Assembly: GCF_002198715.1 (NCBI RefSeq)
Contig: NZ_MWLK01000030.1
Location: 1-64,000, forward strand
Direction: 5' to 3'
DNA from: Rhodomicrobium sp. R_RK_3
Lineage (GTDB): Bacteria; Pseudomonadota; Alphaproteobacteria; Rhizobiales; Rhodomicrobiaceae
DNA length: 64,000 bases
A model generated the notes under the pieces. That model had not been told where the DNA came from and searched no databases. It saw nothing but the letters and a program-made list of their open reading frames with translations. How positions within the stretch are numbered: position 1 is the first letter of the stretch; each line of letters starts with the position of its first letter. Both the position numbers and the translations under genes were made by a program. This document shows, in pieces, positions 8,296 through 18,600 of the stretch.

Positions 8296-9909
8296 ATGAA
8301 CAGAGCAGCGGATCTCTTGGCGCGCCGGCTCTATGAGGCGGGCTGCCGCCACGCCTTCGGGATGCCGGGCGGCGAGGTGCTGACGCTCGTCGATGCGCTG
8401 ATCGCGGCCGGCATCGCGTTCGTGCTCTGCAAGCATGAGAACGCCGCCGGCTTCATGGCCGAGGGCACTTTCCACCGCACCGGCGCGCCCGGCATCCTGG
8501 TCGCAACGGTCGGGCCGGGCGCGGCGAACGGCGTCAATGTCGTCGCCAACGCGCTGCAGGACCGGGTGCCGCTGCTGGTCCTCACCGGCTGCGTCGACGC
8601 CGATGAGGCGCTGACTTATACGCATCAAGTCTTCGACCACCGCGCGCTGTTCGGGCCGGTCACCAAGGCCACATTTACACTGACGCCCGATGGCGCCGAC
8701 ATCATCGCCGACAAGGCCGTCGCCATCGCCATGGGCGAGCGGCCGGGGCCGGTGCATATCGACGTGCCGATTTCGGTCGCGGACGCCGTCGTCGCCGAGC
8801 CGCTGCGGTCGCGCCATCGGCCGGTGTCGCCCGTCGCGCCGGCCGAGGGCGAGGCGCTGGCCACTGCCCGGCAATGGCTGGGCGAAGCGAAGCGCCCTGT
8901 CATCCTCGCCGGCCTCGATGTGCTGAACCATGGCGCCTCGGACGAGCTGCGCCGCTTCGCCGAGCGGTTCGGCGTGCCGGTCGTCACCAGCTACAAGGCC
9001 AAGGGCGTCATCGCCGAGGATCATCCGCTCGCCATGGGCGGCGCGGGTCTGTCGCCGCTCGCCGACACCATCCTGCTGCCGCTGTTCCGCGAGTCCGATC
9101 TCATCCTGGCGGTCGGTTACGACCCGATCGAGATGCGCGTCGGCTGGCGCGATGCCTGGAACCCGGAGACGCAGCGCGTCGTCGAATTCGCGGCTGCCGA
9201 GAACCGCCATTACATGCATCATTCGACGCTCAGCTTCATTTGCGATGTCGGCGCGGGGCTCGCCGCGCTGGCCAAGGGCGTCGAACCGGCGGCGACATGG
9301 GCCGGCGGGCGGGCGCTCGACGTCCGCCAGCAGCACAAGGATGCCTTCGCCTCCAACGGCGAATGGGGACCGGCCGCCATCGTCGATGCCGTCCGCAGGA
9401 TCTTCCCGCGCAACGCCACTGCGACCGTCGATTCCGGGGCGCACCGGATCCTGCTCAGCCAGCTCTGGGAGAGCTACGAGCCGCGCGGCATCCTGCAATC
9501 GACGGCGCTCTGCACCATGGGCTGCGCCCTGCCGCTCGCCATGGGGGCGCGCATCGCCGACCCGTCGCGGCCGGTGGTCGCCTTTACCGGCGACGCCGGA
9601 TTGCTGATGGTGCTCGGCGAATTGGCGACGCTCGCCGAACTCAAGCTGCCGGTCACCGTCGTCGTCTTCGTCGATGCCTCACTGACGCTGATCGAGATGA
9701 AGCAGCGCACCCGGCAATTGCCGAACGCCGCGGTCGATTTCGGGCATTTCGACTTCGCGGCCATCGCGCAGGCGATGAGCGGCGAGGGCGAAACCGTCTC
9801 GGACACGCCCGCGCTGGAAGCCGCGCTCGAGCGTGCCCTCGCCCGGACCGACCGCTTCACCATCATCGCCGCGCAGATCGACCGCCAGTCCTATGACGGG
9901 CGCATCTGA
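8296..9909 (+). CDS. Thiamine-diphosphate-dependent enzyme (acetolactate synthase-like)
   Basis: The 537-residue protein has the three-domain ThDP fold. The Pyr domain has FGMPGGEV and KHENAAGFMAEG (catalytic Glu). The central domain begins around residue 185. The PP domain has VVAFTGDAGLLMVLGELATL. The usual second metal ligand motif (NN or ND) reads VD here (VVVFVDASLTLIEMKQ), so Asp replaces the Asn ligand, a variant subgroup. It is probably a decarboxylase or carboligase acting on a 2-oxo acid, not the biosynthetic IlvB: no small subunit is nearby. It stands alone, divergent from the TAXI gene, with a GGAG-like site before the ATG. Confidence 0.8.
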   Translation: MNRAADLLARRLYEAGCRHAFGMPGGEVLTLVDALIAAGIAFVLCKHENAAGFMAEGTFHRTGAPGILVATVGPGAANGVNVVANALQDRVPLLVLTGCVDADEALTYTHQVFDHRALFGPVTKATFTLTPDGADIIADKAVAIAMGERPGPVHIDVPISVADAVVAEPLRSRHRPVSPVAPAEGEALATARQWLGEAKRPVILAGLDVLNHGASDELRRFAERFGVPVVTSYKAKGVIAEDHPLAMGGAGLSPLADTILLPLFRESDLILAVGYDPIEMRVGWRDAWNPETQRVVEFAAAENRHYMHHSTLSFICDVGAGLAALAKGVEPAATWAGGRALDVRQQHKDAFASNGEWGPAAIVDAVRRIFPRNATATVDSGAHRILLSQLWESYEPRGILQSTALCTMGCALPLAMGARIADPSRPVVAFTGDAGLLMVLGELATLAELKLPVTVVVFVDASLTLIEMKQRTRQLPNAAVDFGHFDFAAIAQAMSGEGETVSDTPALEAALERALARTDRFTIIAAQIDRQSYDGRI

Positions 9910-10005
9910 GCGCTCCTCGCCGCGCCGGGCGTCTGGACATCGCGCGCGGAGACCCCAAATCAAAGGAAGCATGGGTAGGAGCGGTCTGATGCATGGGATG
10001 CGGTT

Positions 10006-11055
10006 TTGAGGGGTTCGCCGTCGCGCCGGGAGGCGCTGCAAATTTTGGCGGGCGGTGCGCTGGGTTGCGCGCTCGCCTCCGAGCCATCGCCGGCGGCCGA
10101 GCCTAAGGCTGCTCCGAAGCCCTTCGACACCGCCCTGCTCGACGGCGCGGTCCAGAACGCCCGCAAACTGGATCAGCTTCACAGCCTCATCATTGCGCGC
10201 GGCGGGGAGATCGCATTCGCCGAGGCTTTTCGCGGTCCGCGGCTCGGTCAGACCGTCAACATCAAATCCGTCTCGAAATCCTTCGTCGCCGCGCTGACTG
10301 GCGCGGCCATCGATCGCGGCGTGCTCAAGGGCGTGGATCAACCTCTCGGCGAGGTCGCGCCGGGCCTCATTCCCAAAGACGCCGATCCGAAAGTGCATCA
10401 GCTCACCGTCGCGCAACTCCTGACCATGCAGGCCGGTCTGGAGCGCACATCCGGGCCGAATTACGGGCGCTGGGTCGAGAGCCGGAATTGGGTCGCCTTC
10501 GCCCTGACCCAGCCCTTCGCCGCCGAGCCCGGCGAGCGGATGCTCTATTCGACCGGCAGCTACCATGTGCTCGGCGCGCTGCTCGCCAAAGCGTCCGGCA
10601 GGACGCTGCTGACGCTCGCCCGCGACTGGATCGGCGACACGCTGGACATCGAGATCCCGGCCTGGCGGCGCGACCCGCAGGGTTTCTATCTCGGCGGCAA
10701 CGACATGACGCTGTCGCCGCTCGGCTTGCTGCGCTTCGGCGAAGCGCACCGGCTCGGCGGGCAATGGAACGGCACGCGGGTGCTGAGCGAAAAATGGATC
10801 CAGGACGCCTGGACGCCGCGCACGCACTCGCCCTTCTCCGGCGACGATTACGGCTATGGCTGGTTCATCGCCAGCGCGGGCGAGCGCAAGCTTTTCTACG
10901 CGCGCGGCTATGGCGGTCAGATGATCTACATCGTGCCTTCGCTCGACATGACCGTCGTCGTCACCTCCGACCCGAACCGGCCCGCCCGATCGGACGGCTA
11001 TGTCGGCCAGCTCAAGAGCATCCTGACGGGCGAGATCATCCCCGCCGCCGTCTAA
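10006..11055 (+). CDS. Beta-lactamase-fold serine hydrolase (class C/esterase-like)
   Basis: The start is TTG at 10006, giving 349 residues. The N-terminus SRREALQILAGGALGCALA resembles a Tat/Sec export signal. SVSK (in INIKSVSKSFVAAL) is the SxxK nucleophile-base motif, YSTGSYHVLG sits where the YxN loop belongs, and YGYGWFI...RGYGGQMIYIVP carries the third-motif region. Family members include penicillin-binding-protein relatives, esterases and 6-aminohexanoate-dimer hydrolases. The last are close in overall pattern, but the substrate is unknown. It lies 96 bp after the ThDP enzyme and may share its transcript. Confidence 0.8.
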   Translation: MRGSPSRREALQILAGGALGCALASEPSPAAEPKAAPKPFDTALLDGAVQNARKLDQLHSLIIARGGEIAFAEAFRGPRLGQTVNIKSVSKSFVAALTGAAIDRGVLKGVDQPLGEVAPGLIPKDADPKVHQLTVAQLLTMQAGLERTSGPNYGRWVESRNWVAFALTQPFAAEPGERMLYSTGSYHVLGALLAKASGRTLLTLARDWIGDTLDIEIPAWRRDPQGFYLGGNDMTLSPLGLLRFGEAHRLGGQWNGTRVLSEKWIQDAWTPRTHSPFSGDDYGYGWFIASAGERKLFYARGYGGQMIYIVPSLDMTVVVTSDPNRPARSDGYVGQLKSILTGEIIPAAV

Positions 11056-11183
11056 CCGGCGGCCGCCCGCGCGGTCACGTTCGGAATGCAGTTCGCTGAC
11101 TTACTGCGACAGATTGAGCCGAGCCGGGTGCCTACCGTTTCGGCTTGCAGCAGGGTGTGATGAATTTTTAGGCACGCAATTCT

Positions 11184-11213
11184 TGTCATCCCCGCGAAGG
11201 CGGGAATCCAGTA
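11184..11213. repeat. Dispersed palindromic repeat (GTCATCCCCGCGAAGGCGGG)
   Basis: The sequence TGTCATCCCCGCGAAGGCGGGAATCCAGTA contains the hairpin CCCGC-GAAG-GCGGG. This intergenic repeat type is common in many proteobacterial genomes. Only one full copy is in the window. It sits in the 350-bp gap between the beta-lactamase-fold gene and the ABC importer operon, which otherwise holds no gene I can support. Confidence 0.55.
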
Positions 11214-11406
11214 CTCCGCAGCATCTCCGGCATTTACTGGCCCGGCACTTTCGCGCGGCGGACAAACAGGCGGCGAGGCGCATTGATGTCCACCTGAATC
11301 GCGCCCGCTTTGGCCTTGACAGCCGCGTCAGCCCGGCTAGCGTTTCATGCCAAGCCGAATTCGAATTGTGATGTCGGATCGCCGAATCCGGAGGGATAGC
11401 GGAATT

Positions 11407-12416
11407 GTGAGTCAATCGAGCATGATGGCTGAGGCCACCCCGCTACTCGATGTCGAGTCCCTGTCGATCCGCTTCGGGCCATCGGCGCCCGCGCTCGTCG
11501 ACAACCTCTCCTTTTCCCTCAAGCCGGGCGAAACGCTCTGCCTCGTCGGCGAATCCGGCTGCGGCAAGTCGCTGACGGCGCTCGCTTTGATGGGCCTGCT
11601 GCCGACGCGGGCGCAGCCGTCGGGCCGGGCGCGGTTCGAGGGCCGCGACCTGCTCACCCTCCCCGCGCGCCAGATGCAGGATCTGCGCGGCGACCGGATG
11701 GCGATGATCTTCCAGGAGCCGATGACCTCGCTCAATCCAGCCTTCCGCATCGGCGACCAGATCGGCGAAAGCATCGTCCGCCATCGCGGCGCGTCGCGCT
11801 CCGAGGCGCGCAAGCTGGCGCTCGACATGCTGCGCAAGGTCCGCATTCCCGCCGCCGAAAAACGGCTCGACGCCTATCCGCATCAACTTTCGGGCGGGAT
11901 GCGCCAGCGCATCATGATCGCCGTGGCGCTCGTCAACGAGCCGGACCTCTTGATCGCCGACGAACCGACCACCGCGCTCGACGTCACCATCCAGGCGCAG
12001 ATTTTGGCGCTGATGCGCGAATTGCAGCGCGCGGCGGGCATGGCGATGATCCTCGTCACCCACGATCTCGGCGTCGTCGCCGAGGTGGCCGACCGGGTCG
12101 CCGTGATGTATGCGGGCCGCATCGTCGAGACCGGCACGGCGCGCGACCTGTTCGACGATCCGCAGCACCCCTACACGCTCGGGCTGATCGGCTCGCTCCC
12201 CTCGCTCGGACGGCGCGAGGGACGGCTGGCGACCATCCCCGGCTCGGTGCCGCCGCCCGACCGCTTTCCGGCCGGCTGCCGCTTCGCCACGCGCTGCCCC
12301 TTCGCCGACGCCCGCTGCTGGACCGAGACGCCGCCGCTCACCGGCATCGGCGCGGCCGGACACCGCGCGGCCTGCTTCAAGGCGCCCATCGAGGCAAACG
12401 CCGGAGGGCTCGCGGC

Positions 12417-12420
<4 letters not shown>
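11407..12420 (+). CDS. dppD: Peptide/nickel-type ABC importer ATPase (DppD/OppD)
   Basis: This is the first ATPase of a five-gene peptide-type importer. Walker A is GESGCGKS, the Q-loop is [11 protein letters not shown], the signature is LSGGMRQR, Walker B is [12 protein letters not shown] and the switch is VTHD. The C-terminal oligopeptide-transporter domain has the Cys-rich [14 protein letters not shown] motif, which often holds an Fe-S cluster in this family. The GTG at 11407 was chosen because GGAGG lies 11 bp upstream; ATG at 11422 or 11425 is also possible. Its end overlaps the next gene by 4 bp (ATGA). The substrate (di/oligopeptide, opine, glutathione or similar) is not determinable. 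Confidence 0.88.
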
Positions 12421-13508
<1,088 letters not shown>

Positions 13509-13528
13509 ATCGAAGGAAGGGGACTAAT

Positions 13529-15037
13529 ATGAGTGCAAAGCACGGGCGCACGGCCTTCGCCGCGCTTCTTCTCGCCGCCGTGCTCGGTGCGGCGCCAGCC
13601 ATTGCTGCCGATCTGCGCATCGGCCTGCAGGAAGATCCTGACATGCTCGACCCGCATGAGGCGCGCACCTTCGTCGGCCGCATCGTCTTCAACGCGCTCT
13701 GCGACAAGCTGGTCGACAGCAACGACAAGCTGGAGATCGTGCCTCGCATCGCCACGAGCTGGAATTTTTCCGCCGACGGCAAGACGCTGACCATGAAGAT
13801 CCGCGAGGGCGTCAAATTCCACGACGGTACCACGCTCGACGCCGCCGCCGTGAAGGCCAATATCGACCGCGCCCGCACCCTGGCGACCAGCCTGCGCAAG
13901 AGCGAGCTAGGATCGGTCGCCAAAGTCGAAGCCCCCGATCCGACGACCGTCGTGTTCACGCTGAACGCGCCCGATGCGCCGCTCCTAGCCCAGCTCTCCG
14001 ACCGCGCCGGGATGCTGCTCTCGCCGGCCAGCTTCGACAAGCCGGTCGCGCCCAATCCGGTCTGCTCCGGCCCCTATAAATTCGTCGAGCGCGTGCAGAA
14101 CGACCGCATCGTCCTCACCCGCTTCAAGGACTATTACGACGCCGACAAATATACGGTCGACAATGTCACCTTTCGCATCATCCCGGATTCGACGGTGCGG
14201 CTCGCCAATCTGCGCTCCGGCCAGCTCGACATGATCGAGCGTCTGGCGCCGAGCGACATCAAGGCGGCCAAAGCCGATCCCAAGCTGAATGTGGTCTCCA
14301 TCGCGGGCCTCGGCTATCAGGGCATCACCATCAATCTCGGCAATGGCGAGCGCGCCAAGACGCCGCTCGGCATGGACAAGCGCGTGCGCCAGGCCTTTTC
14401 GCTCTCGCTCGACCGCGACGCCATCAATCAGGTCGTCTTCGAGGGCGTGATGGCGCCGTCGGCGCAGCCGTTCCCGCCCGCCAGCCCCTATCACGACAAG
14501 AACTTCCCGACGCCCAAGCGCGACGTCGCCAAGGCCAAGGAACTGCTGAAGGCGGCCGGCGCGGAGAAGGTCAGCTTTGAAATGCTGGTCGCCAATTCGA
14601 CGCAGGAGCAGCAGCTCGCCCAGGTCATCCAGGCCATGGCCTCCGAGGTCGGCATCGACGTCAAGATCAAGTCGACCGAATTCGCCACCATCTTCAAGGT
14701 GCAGATGGCGGGCGACTTCCAGTCGACGCTGCTGCAATGGTCGGGCCGCGTCGATCCGGACGGCAATGTCCACCAGTTCATGACCACAGGCGGCAGCGTC
14801 AACGATCCGAAATTCTCCAATGCCGAGGTCGACAAGGCGCTGAACACGGCGCGCGGCGTCTACGACGTCGCCGAGCGGCAGAAGCTCTATGCGGCGGCCG
14901 AGAAGATCACGCGGGAGGAGCTGCCGATCATCTACCTCTTCCATCGAGCATGGACCTGGGCGATCGACAAGAAAGTCACCGGCTTCGAGCCGAACCCGGA
15001 CGGCATGATCCGGCTCGCCGGCGTCAAGGTCAATTGA
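13529..15037 (+). CDS. dppA: ABC transporter periplasmic solute-binding protein (SBP family 5)
   Basis: The ATG at 13529 follows GGAAGGGG and opens a 502-residue protein with a signal peptide (AFAALLLAAVLGAAPAIAA). The mature N-terminus DLRIGLQEDPDMLDPHEAR is the SBP_bac_5 signature. TLTMKIREGVKFHDGTTLDA, CSGPYKFVE and the late GEL-like stretch LLQWSGRVDPDGN are also typical. It captures a peptide-like or nickel-opine-type ligand in the periplasm for DppBCDF. It lies 20 bp after the second ATPase gene. The ligand cannot be inferred from the sequence alone. Confidence 0.88.
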   Translation: MSAKHGRTAFAALLLAAVLGAAPAIAADLRIGLQEDPDMLDPHEARTFVGRIVFNALCDKLVDSNDKLEIVPRIATSWNFSADGKTLTMKIREGVKFHDGTTLDAAAVKANIDRARTLATSLRKSELGSVAKVEAPDPTTVVFTLNAPDAPLLAQLSDRAGMLLSPASFDKPVAPNPVCSGPYKFVERVQNDRIVLTRFKDYYDADKYTVDNVTFRIIPDSTVRLANLRSGQLDMIERLAPSDIKAAKADPKLNVVSIAGLGYQGITINLGNGERAKTPLGMDKRVRQAFSLSLDRDAINQVVFEGVMAPSAQPFPPASPYHDKNFPTPKRDVAKAKELLKAAGAEKVSFEMLVANSTQEQQLAQVIQAMASEVGIDVKIKSTEFATIFKVQMAGDFQSTLLQWSGRVDPDGNVHQFMTTGGSVNDPKFSNAEVDKALNTARGVYDVAERQKLYAAAEKITREELPIIYLFHRAWTWAIDKKVTGFEPNPDGMIRLAGVKVN

Positions 15038-15113
15038 TCCCGGCAGCCGCCTCTTTCCGATCCGCGGCAAGAGGCGGCTGCCCCATCGCTCCGCTCGCCT
15101 GAGGCATCCCCCT

Positions 15114-16055
15114 ATGTGGTCGCTGATCCTCAACCGCATCCTGGTCGCCGTCCCGACGCTGCTGCTCGTGACGCTTTTCGTCTTCGCGTTGCAGCGGCTC
15201 TTGCCGGGCGATCCGCTGCTCACCATGGCGGGCGAGGAGCGCGATCCGGCGGTGCTGGAGCATTTGCGCCATCTCTACGGCTTCGACCGTCCGCTGCCGG
15301 TGCAATTCGTCATCTGGCTGCGCGAAGTGGCGGCCGGCAATTTCGGCGCCTCGCTCCGCACCGGCGAGCCTGTGCTCAAACTCATCGGCCAGACGCTGCC
15401 GGTGACGGTGCAACTCGCCACCGCCTCGATCCTGATCGCGATGCTGATCGGCATTCCGATGGGCGTGCTGTCGGCGGTGCGCAAGGGAAGCTGGGTCGAC
15501 TACCTCGCCAACATCATCTCGCTGACCGGCCTCTCCATCCCGCATTTCTGGCTCGGCATCATCCTGATCCTGGTCGTCTCGGTGGAGCTGCAATGGCTGC
15601 CCGCCTCGGGCTATGCCTCCGTCTTCGACGATCCGGTCCGGGCCTTGCAGACGACGATCATGCCGGCCTTCGTGCTGGGCTCGGGCCTCGCTGCGACGTT
15701 GATGCGGCACACGCGCTCGGCCATGCTCGAAGTGCTGGGCCTCGACTATATCCGCACGGCGCGCGCCAAGGGCCTCTTGCCCCGCGCGGTGATCCTGAAG
15801 CACGCTTTCCGTAACGCGCTGGTGCCCATCGTCACGCTGTCGACGCTGCTGTTCGGCCAGCTCCTGGCGGGCGCGGTGCTGACGGAGCAGGTCTTCACCA
15901 TCCCCGGCTTCGGCAAGCTGATCGTCGATGCCGTTTTCAACCGCGATTACGGCGTCGTGCAGGGCGTCGTGCTATGCACCGCCATCGCCTTCATCGGCCT
16001 CAACCTCTTCGCCGATGTCCTCTACATCCTCACCAACCCGCGCATGAGGAGCTGA
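15114..16055 (+). CDS. dppB: ABC importer permease (DppB/OppB)
   Basis: The 313-residue inner-membrane permease has six membrane segments. The first is MWSLILNRILVAVPTLLLVTL, with the DppB-type RLLPGDP loop after it. The EAA-loop region reads LDYIRTARAKGLLPRAVILKHAFRNAL, the contact site for the ATPases. It forms the channel with DppC. The stop codon overlaps the next start (TGATG). Confidence 0.9.
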   Translation: MWSLILNRILVAVPTLLLVTLFVFALQRLLPGDPLLTMAGEERDPAVLEHLRHLYGFDRPLPVQFVIWLREVAAGNFGASLRTGEPVLKLIGQTLPVTVQLATASILIAMLIGIPMGVLSAVRKGSWVDYLANIISLTGLSIPHFWLGIILILVVSVELQWLPASGYASVFDDPVRALQTTIMPAFVLGSGLAATLMRHTRSAMLEVLGLDYIRTARAKGLLPRAVILKHAFRNALVPIVTLSTLLFGQLLAGAVLTEQVFTIPGFGKLIVDAVFNRDYGVVQGVVLCTAIAFIGLNLFADVLYILTNPRMRS

Positions 16056-16942
16056 TGGACGCCCAGGACACCGCATTCGCGGCGCTCACGCCCGAGGAAG
16101 CCATCGCCCCGAAAAAGAACCGCGTCGCGGCGAAATTCTTCGGCAATACGCGGGCCATCATCGGCTGCGTGCTGGTCGGGACATTCCTGCTGATCGCGCT
16201 GCTGGCCCCGCTGATCGCGCCCTACGATCCCAACAAGACCAATTTCCTCGCCGTGCGGCAGGCACCGTCCGCCGTCTACTGGCTCGGCACCGACGAGATC
16301 GGCCGCGATATCCTCTCGCGCGTCATGTATGGCGGCATCGCCTCGCTGTATGCCGGCGTCGTGGCGGTGCTGATCGCGCTCGCCATCGGGTTGCCGGTGG
16401 GGCTGGCGGCGGGCTGGTTCGGCGGCTGGACCGATGCGCTGATCAGCCGGGCGACGGACGCGCTGCTCGCCGTGCCGTTCCTGATCCTCGCGATCGCGCT
16501 GGCGGCGGCACTCGGGCCGTCGCTCACCAATGCGATGATCGCCATCGGCCTGTCGCAGGTGCCGATCTTCGTGCGGCTGACGCGCGGGCAGGTGCTCTCG
16601 GTGAAGGCGGAGGATTTTGTCGAGGGCGCGCGGGCGGTGGGCGTGCCCAATCTGCTGATCCTCGCCCGCCACATCACGCCGAACATCACCGCGCCGCTCT
16701 TGGTGCAGGCGACCTTGACCACGGCGACCTCGATCATCGCGGAAGCGAGCCTGTCCTTCCTTGGCCTGGGCCAGCAGCCGCCCGCGCCCTCCTGGGGCTC
16801 GATGCTGAATACGGCGAAGAATTTCCTCGAGCAGGCGCCCTGGATGTCGCTATCGCCCGGTATCGCGATCTTCCTCGTGGTGCTCGGCTTCAACCTGCTC
16901 GGCGACGGCCTGCGCGACGCGCTCGACCCGCGCGAGGAGTGA
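16055..16942 (+). CDS. dppC: ABC importer permease (DppC/OppC)
   Basis: The ATG at 16055 overlaps the dppB stop by one base and gives 295 residues. A cytoplasmic N-terminus is followed by the first membrane segment (AIIGCVLVGTFLLIALLAPLIAPYDP), the family landmark LGTDEIGRDILSRVMYGG, and the ATPase-contact loop EDFVEGARAVGVPNLLILARHI. The ending GDGLRDALDPREE is typical. It is the last gene of the importer operon, ending 5 bp from the convergent AraC gene. Confidence 0.9.
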   Translation: MDAQDTAFAALTPEEAIAPKKNRVAAKFFGNTRAIIGCVLVGTFLLIALLAPLIAPYDPNKTNFLAVRQAPSAVYWLGTDEIGRDILSRVMYGGIASLYAGVVAVLIALAIGLPVGLAAGWFGGWTDALISRATDALLAVPFLILAIALAAALGPSLTNAMIAIGLSQVPIFVRLTRGQVLSVKAEDFVEGARAVGVPNLLILARHITPNITAPLLVQATLTTATSIIAEASLSFLGLGQQPPAPSWGSMLNTAKNFLEQAPWMSLSPGIAIFLVVLGFNLLGDGLRDALDPREE

Positions 16943-16947
16943 GGGCT

Positions 16948-17892
16948 TCAGTCCAGGCTGCGCTGGTAGGAGGTGGGGGTGATGCCGGTCGCCTTGCGGA
17001 AGGCGGTGGTGAAGGAGCTCGTCTCGCTGAAGCCGAGCTTGAAGCCGATCTCGGTGACGCTGGAATCGGATTTCGCCAGCAGCCATTTGGCGCGCTCGAT
17101 GCGCAGCCGGCTGTGATAGCGATGCGGCGAGATGCCGAAGGATTGCTTGAAGGCGCGGCAGAAATGGCAAAGGCTGAGCCGGGCGATCTGCGCCAGCGTG
17201 CCGACCGGGATCTGCTCGGCCAGATGCGCTTCGATATGGGCGGCGACCGCGCGCTGCTGCCAGGCGGCGAGCCCGCCGCGGATCTGCGGCTCGACATGCG
17301 GCGCGCCGCGATTGAGCCGCACCAGCTCATGCATCAGCACTGCGCCGAGCGCTTCGAAATAGAGCCGGTCGAGCGGACCTGAACTCTCGAGCACGCTTTT
17401 CAGCTTCAGCGCGGTTTCCCGCAAGGTCGGGTCTTCGAAAAACAGCCGCTGGGCGAAGCGCATGTCGACCACGCCGCTCGCGGGGTGAAACTGCGGATTG
17501 GCGGGGTCGAGGTAAAAATAGGTGAGGCGGGTCAGGGTGCGCGGCTCCTGCCATTCGTGATAGCGGTGCCCGGCGGGGACGAAGGTGAGCTTGCGGGAGA
17601 AATCGCGGAGCGTCGAGGGTGGCATGCCTTCGACATAGGTTTCCCCCGCAATGCGCGCGCCCCGCTCATAGACCACGAGCAGATGCACCGGCGCGTGAAA
17701 CCGGTGCTCGATGCGGTCGAGGCTGGTGGTCTGCACGAATTCCGCTGCCAGGCCGTGCGCGGTCATCACCCGGCGCTCGGCGATGTCGGGCGGCGAAATC
17801 TCCACGGCGTAGCGCGAAACGTCGGCCGCCGGAGCGGGCTGCCGGCGCCGTCCGTCGATCCACTCGTCCCGATAGTCTTCCAAAAACGCCAT
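16948..17892 (-). CDS. AraC-family transcriptional regulator
   Basis: With ATG at 17892 the protein has 314 residues. The C-terminal ~100 residues form the double HTH: IARLSLCHFCRAFKQSFGISPHRY, and then VTEIGFKLGFSETSSFTTAFRKATGITPTSYQRS. The N-terminal ~190 residues carry an AraC-type ligand or dimerisation region (HLLVVYERGARIAGETYVEG). It is convergent with, and nearly abuts, the importer operon, so it may or may not control it. An upstream extension to 17988 lacks conserved content and was not used. Confidence 0.85.
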   Translation of the reverse strand: MAFLEDYRDEWIDGRRRQPAPAADVSRYAVEISPPDIAERRVMTAHGLAAEFVQTTSLDRIEHRFHAPVHLLVVYERGARIAGETYVEGMPPSTLRDFSRKLTFVPAGHRYHEWQEPRTLTRLTYFYLDPANPQFHPASGVVDMRFAQRLFFEDPTLRETALKLKSVLESSGPLDRLYFEALGAVLMHELVRLNRGAPHVEPQIRGGLAAWQQRAVAAHIEAHLAEQIPVGTLAQIARLSLCHFCRAFKQSFGISPHRYHSRLRIERAKWLLAKSDSSVTEIGFKLGFSETSSFTTAFRKATGITPTSYQRSLD

Positions 17893-18202
17893 GCTTAAGT
17901 ATTCGTAAATAGTTGACGCTGCGAATCTACCCCTTGCGGGCGAACCAACACGCCGGCCTCGAATGATCGGCGCGGCTGCCCGGAGCAATTGGGCAGATGA
18001 CTAAGGATTGCGTGCTTTCGAAATCACAAAGTGACAAAGGTGCGTCAAGCAGTGCCATTTGGCCAGTCCACGGCACGAACTAAGGGCAACATGGCAGAAA
18101 CTTAGCGCCAAATGCTCAATTTGTATAACATGGCCGGCGGGTAAGTGAGTGTTGTGGCCTAAAAAATCCGCCTCGATAGCTAACAACCAGTGGAGCCTTG
18201 GA
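17893..18202. other. Divergent intergenic region
   Basis: This 310-bp gap separates the divergent AraC gene from the small secreted protein gene. It is more AT-rich than its surroundings around 17895-17930 and 18110-18180, as expected of promoters on both sides. No extra gene or clear operator palindrome was seen. Confidence 0.45.
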
Positions 18203-18496
18203 ATGCTTAGTGTTGGGAAGTCGGTTTTGACGGCAGCTTTGATAGCATCCGCCTTCAGCATCCCCGCATCCGCGAAATCCCGCTATGACACGGTCACGGT
18301 CACAGGCGACTTCCGGGATCAGCGCATTACGGCGCCGGTGCGCCATTCCGAACTCGGCGGCAGTGAAGTCCGCCTGCCCGGGGGCGGCTGGATCGATTGC
18401 GGCGGCGATTGCCGCAGCGCACTGAAAGACGCGACCTTCGATTTCTGGAACATCCAGGAAGATGAGGATGGCGGCGGCGGTGGCGGTGGCCGCTGA
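18203..18496 (+). CDS. Small secreted protein with an acidic and poly-glycine tail
   Basis: The ATG at 18203 (TGGAG upstream) gives 97 residues: a signal peptide (SVLTAALIASAFSIPASAKS), then a compact core with RHSELGGSEVRLPGGGWIDCGGDCRSALKDATFDFW, and a tail IQEDEDGGGGGGGR. The two Cys in the core (CGGDC) could form a disulfide or bind metal. I recognise no named family. A frame open further upstream to 18149 gives no signal peptide at its start and was rejected. Confidence 0.65.
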   Translation: MLSVGKSVLTAALIASAFSIPASAKSRYDTVTVTGDFRDQRITAPVRHSELGGSEVRLPGGGWIDCGGDCRSALKDATFDFWNIQEDEDGGGGGGGR

Positions 18497-18600
18497 AGCA
18501 GCGGAGGCCGAGTTTGCAATGGGGCTGCCGGTCGATGCCGGCGGCCCAAATTTTGCGTTGAGACGGCGCGCGACCGAAAAGACGACGATCAGCGCAGAGG

